Shown one piece after another: positions 34,292 to 37,064 of a stretch of DNA of 37,064 nucleotides. The stretch is from an uncultured Polaribacter sp. Lineage in GTDB: Bacteria > Bacteroidota > Bacteroidia > Flavobacteriales > Flavobacteriaceae. A program made the translations under genes and the position numbers. How positions within the stretch are numbered: the stretch's first letter is position 1; each line of letters opens with the position of its first letter. The notes beneath the pieces were generated by a model. It ran no database searches. It saw only the letters and a list, made by a program, of their open reading frames with translations, and had not been told where the DNA came from. The stretch spans positions 1 to 37,064 of the forward strand of contig CALSOT010000008.1 in the NCBI GenBank assembly GCA_943788045.1. Reading direction: 5' to 3'.

Positions 34292-35605
34292 CTATTTCTG
34301 TCTAAAATAAATGGTTATCGGTGTTCCTGTAAAATCGTAAATTTCTCTTAATTTATTTTCTAAAAATCGTTTGTATGGATCTCTAACGTATTGTGGTAAG
34401 TTACAGAAAAATGCAAACTGAGGTGTTGGTGTAGGCAGTTGCATACAGTATTTAATTTTAACAAATTTACCTTTTGTAGCCGGTGGTGGGTAACTTTTAA
34501 CAATGTCTAACATTGTATCATTTAGTTTGCTTGTAGGTATTTTCATTTTTCTTTTACCAAAAACGTCTACTGCAGTTTCTATGGCTTTAAATAAACGTTG
34601 CTTAGTTAAAGCGGAGATAAATACAATTGGTACATCCGTAAATGGCTCAATTTGTTTTCTTACCATAGCTTCAAAATCACGCATGGTATTGGTTTCTTTC
34701 TCAATTAAATCCCATTTGTTTATTAAAATAACAACTCCTTTTCTGTTTTTTTCAGCCAACCAAAAAATATTTTGATCTTGTCCTTCAAAACCACGAGTTG
34801 CATCAACCACCAGAATAATTACATCAGAATATTCAATAGAACGGACAGCACGCATCACAGAATAAAATTCTAAATCTTCTTTTACACGAGATTTTTTACG
34901 GATTCCTGCCGTATCAACTAAATTGAAATCAAACCCAAAACGATTGTATTTTGTGTCAATAGAATCTCTAGTTGTTCCTGCAATATTAGTTACAATATTC
35001 CTGTCTTCTCCAATTAAAGAGTTTATAAATGATGATTTACCAGCATTTGGTCTACCAACAACGGCAAACCTTGGTAATTCTTCTTTTTCTAAATCAACTT
35101 CTTCTGGTTCTGGCATTTTTTCTGCTAAAGCGTCTAGTAAATCTCCAGTTCCACTTCCATTAATGGATGCAATTGTATAATACTCTCCCAAACCTAAGTT
35201 ATAGAATTCTACAGCATCTGGTTCACGCATTGCATTATCAACTTTATTAACAACGGTAAAAATTGGTTTTTTTACCTTTCGCAAAAGTTTTGCAACTTCA
35301 GCATCCATTGGCGTAATACCATCTTCCACATTCACCACAAAAACAATTAAATCAGCTTCTTCAATGGCCAAACTTACTTGTTTTCTAATTTCTCCTTCAA
35401 AAATATCATCAGAACCAATAATGTATCCACCTGTGTCTATCACAGAAAATTCTTTTCCATTCCAGTCAGATTTTCCGTAATGTCTGTCTCTTGTTACTCC
35501 ACTGACAGAATCTACAATAGCTTCTCTTCTCTGCACCAACCTGTTAAAAAGTGTTGACTTTCCTACATTTGGTCTTCCTACAATGGCAACGATACTGTTA
35601 TTCAT
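34292..35605 (-). CDS. der: Ribosome biogenesis GTPase Der (EngA)
   Basis: Tandem-GTPase factor for 50S subunit assembly. Two G domains are visible: the first with [22 protein letters not shown] and VNKVD; the second with [29 protein letters not shown] and NKWDL. The C-terminal KH-like domain runs from about residue 350 ([16 protein letters not shown] to the end). I chose the ATG at 35605 (437 residues, [13 protein letters not shown]). An ATG at 35626 lies within the predicted promoter -7 box and is unlikely to be transcribed as a start. Its neighbour era is the other conserved GTPase. Confidence 0.97.
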   Translation of the reverse strand: MNNSIVAIVGRPNVGKSTLFNRLVQRREAIVDSVSGVTRDRHYGKSDWNGKEFSVIDTGGYIIGSDDIFEGEIRKQVSLAIEEADLIVFVVNVEDGITPMDAEVAKLLRKVKKPIFTVVNKVDNAMREPDAVEFYNLGLGEYYTIASINGSGTGDLLDALAEKMPEPEEVDLEKEELPRFAVVGRPNAGKSSFINSLIGEDRNIVTNIAGTTRDSIDTKYNRFGFDFNLVDTAGIRKKSRVKEDLEFYSVMRAVRSIEYSDVIILVVDATRGFEGQDQNIFWLAEKNRKGVVILINKWDLIEKETNTMRDFEAMVRKQIEPFTDVPIVFISALTKQRLFKAIETAVDVFGKRKMKIPTSKLNDTMLDIVKSYPPPATKGKFVKIKYCMQLPTPTPQFAFFCNLPQYVRDPYKRFLENKLREIYDFTGTPITIYFRQK

Positions 35606-35623
35606 TTGAATTGAAATTTTTTG

Positions 35624-35631
35624 CAAATATA
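35624..35631 (-). promoter_or_regulatory. -7 element of the der promoter
   Basis: The minus strand reads TATATTTG, a match to TAnnTTTG, 18 bases before the ATG at 35605. No good -33 TTTG was found. It overlaps the ATG at 35626 and supports the shorter Der. Confidence 0.5.
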
Positions 35632-35936
35632 CAATTTACAATATGATTAGTTATTTTAATTTTAAACTGTTGTGTGAAGATTTTTAAGAAAGAGAATCTA
35701 TATCTCTATAACCATCGCGGTGAGCATTTGTTTTGTATCTACTTACATTGGATTAAAGCGCCCTTTTGTCTGAGGATGCCTATATATTTTAAGTAATCTT
35801 TATTTCGATTTCTGTGGTTGTACTTTTTAGTAAGCGACCTTAAAAATTTGCTGTTGCTAATTATCACGATTAACGAAAAATGGTAACAATAACTTGTGTA
35901 ACTTATTTATGATAGTTTATAAGAAGTTATGAATTA
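35632..35936. other. Spacer between era and der, no confident gene
   Basis: About 300 bases. A minus-strand frame stays open for roughly 55 codons (35752 to about 35916, including the segment KKYNHRNRNKDYLKYIGIL) but has no good start, and a neighbouring frame also looks protein-like. There are two short GC-richer patches (AAGCGCCC near 35757 and ACCATCGCGGTG near 35711) that stand out from the AT-rich spacer. This could be a decayed gene or a copy of a dispersed repeat; nothing here can be named. Confidence 0.3.
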
Positions 35937-36821
35937 CTAATTTTGGTTGTATCCAAATCGTTTTAGTTGGGTTTTATCACTTCGCCAATTTTTATTGACT
36001 TTCACGTACAATTCTATATACACTTTCTTTTCGAAGAATTTTTCTAAATCCTTTCTTGCTTCTGCTCCAACACGTTTTAGCGCGGATCCTTTATGGCCAA
36101 TAATAATACCCTTTTGTGTTTCTCTTTCTACCATAATGATAGAACGGATTTTCACAATTTTCTCTTCTTCAATAAATTCTTCAGTTTCAACCTCTACAGA
36201 ATACGGAATTTCTTTCTTGTAATGCATGAGGATTTTTTCTCTAATTTTTTCATTAACAAAAAAACGTTCTGGTTTGTCTGTTAATTGATCTTTCGGATAA
36301 AAAGGAGGTCCTTCTGGAAGCACTTCTTTTATTTTATCAAACACAGCAGTTATGTTAAATTTTTCTAGAGCAGAAATAACAAAAACATCTGCATTCGGCA
36401 CTTTATTTTTCCAGTATTCAACTTTAACTTCTACTTCATCTTGTGTTGATTTGTCGATTTTGTTCAATAATAAAATCACAGGAATTTCACTATGAATAAT
36501 TTTTTTAAAGAAGGAATCGTTTTTCAATTCTTTCTCACCAACTTCAACCATATAAATAAGTACATCGGCATCATCGAGTGCAGATTTTACAAAATCCATC
36601 ATAGAAGATTGTAATTCATAAGCAGGTTGTATAATTCCTGGGGTATCTGAAAACACAATTTGATATTCTTCTTCATTTACAATTCCAAGAATTCTATGTC
36701 TCGTTGTTTGTGCTTTAGGAGTAATGATAGATAGTTTTTCACCAACCAAAGCATTCATTAATGTAGATTTACCTACGTTAGGGTTTCCAATAATATTTAC
36801 AAAGCCTGCTCTATGTTTCAT
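35937..36821 (-). CDS. era: GTPase Era
   Basis: GTP-binding factor for 16S rRNA maturation and 30S assembly. G motifs: [33 protein letters not shown] and SALEKF. The C-terminal KH RNA-binding domain includes IIGHKGSALKRVGAEARKDL. 294 residues, full length. The start ATG at 36821 fits the family opening MKHRAGFVNIIGN. The TATCTTTG -7 box ends only 4 bases before the ATG, so the mRNA probably has almost no leader. Confidence 0.97.
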   Translation of the reverse strand: MKHRAGFVNIIGNPNVGKSTLMNALVGEKLSIITPKAQTTRHRILGIVNEEEYQIVFSDTPGIIQPAYELQSSMMDFVKSALDDADVLIYMVEVGEKELKNDSFFKKIIHSEIPVILLLNKIDKSTQDEVEVKVEYWKNKVPNADVFVISALEKFNITAVFDKIKEVLPEGPPFYPKDQLTDKPERFFVNEKIREKILMHYKKEIPYSVEVETEEFIEEEKIVKIRSIIMVERETQKGIIIGHKGSALKRVGAEARKDLEKFFEKKVYIELYVKVNKNWRSDKTQLKRFGYNQN

Positions 36822-36825
36822 GCTA

Positions 36826-36833
36826 CAAAGATA
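36826..36833 (-). promoter_or_regulatory. -7 element of the era promoter, almost leaderless
   Basis: The minus strand reads TATCTTTG, an exact TAnnTTTG match. Only four bases (TAGC) lie between it and the era ATG, so transcription would begin at or next to the start codon. No good -33 box was seen. Confidence 0.5.
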
Positions 36834-36890
36834 GTTTGTTTTTAGATTTACCTATGTTATTTTATGTAGAAAAAAATAATTGAAAAAAAG

Positions 36891-36923
36891 TTTGGTCAGT
36901 TATTTATTTAAGTCATATCTTTG
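36891..36923 (+). promoter_or_regulatory. Promoter of the initiator tRNA gene
   Basis: TTTG (36891-36894), a 21-base spacer and TATCTTTG (36916-36923) match the Bacteroidota consensus at every fixed position. Transcription would start near 36928, about 65 bases before the tRNA. It is the best promoter in the window. Confidence 0.8.
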
Positions 36924-36991
36924 CAGTCGAAAACAACGGGTCGATGTTATGAATCGAAAGTTAAAAGCTAAGACGTTTTTTCAGCTTATAT

Positions 36992-37064
<73 letters not shown>

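Noticed and set aside
36900..36991. Second tRNA or small RNA before the initiator tRNA
   Set aside because: The stretch has only a 5-bp AAGCT/AGCTT hairpin and cannot fold as a tRNA; it is best explained as the 5' leader of the tRNA transcript.

Overview
The window comes from a low-GC member of the Bacteroidota, most likely a marine Flavobacteriaceae of the Polaribacter/Tenacibaculum type. This is inferred from AT-rich intergenic DNA, the Bacteroidota promoter pattern (TTTG, about 19-21 bases, TAnnTTTG) in front of several genes, a type IX secretion sorting domain, many short lipoprotein signals, and families typical of the group (GSCFA, DUF1501/DUF1800, LemA-TPM-TPM). I assign no species. 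Most of the window is ordinary chromosome; no prophage, insertion sequence, CRISPR array or rRNA was seen.

Layout. 1-6.3 kb: a bidirectional terminator, an OmpA-type lipoprotein, a divergent ApbE lipoprotein, then leftward map + methyltransferase and gpmI + thioredoxin-like lipoprotein. 6.5-9.3 kb: a secreted ankyrin protein behind a possible ECF-sigma promoter, and an aromatic amino acid hydroxylase followed by a rhodanese. 9.3-16.2 kb: a tight leftward operon DUF1800-DUF1501-GSCFA, then alaS. 16.4-20.7 kb: rightward M23 peptidase, MerR regulator, LemA, a cytoplasmic TPM protein, a secreted TPM protein broken by one extra T, and a propeller-like lipoprotein. 20.7-26.4 kb: leftward xdhC - mocA-like - giant outer-membrane protein - DUF423. 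26.5-30.4 kb: leftward msrB, msrA, selO, aldo/keto reductase and a relic of a second msrA. 30.6-34.2 kb: an HD-PycTM membrane protein converging on a large GAF-domain protein. 34.3-37.06 kb: der, era and an initiator tRNA with a clear promoter at the right edge.

How the genes fit together. The msrB-msrA-selO-AKR block reads as an oxidative-damage repair cluster. The DUF1800/DUF1501/GSCFA operon points to an exported protein pair of unknown job; DUF1501 carries both a Tat-like leader and a type IX sorting domain. LemA and the TPM proteins form a recurring membrane-associated set.

The most notable items are (1) a 1230-residue lipoprotein joining a calcineurin-like phosphoesterase, a domain with HipA/CotH/Fam20-like kinase motifs, and an Omp85-like beta-barrel; (2) an HD domain fused to the PycTM effector domain with no cyclase nearby and an inverted repeat on its predicted promoter; (3) the frameshifted TPM gene; and (4) the msrA relic inside the repair cluster. 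All functional statements come from motif reading only; no searches were run.
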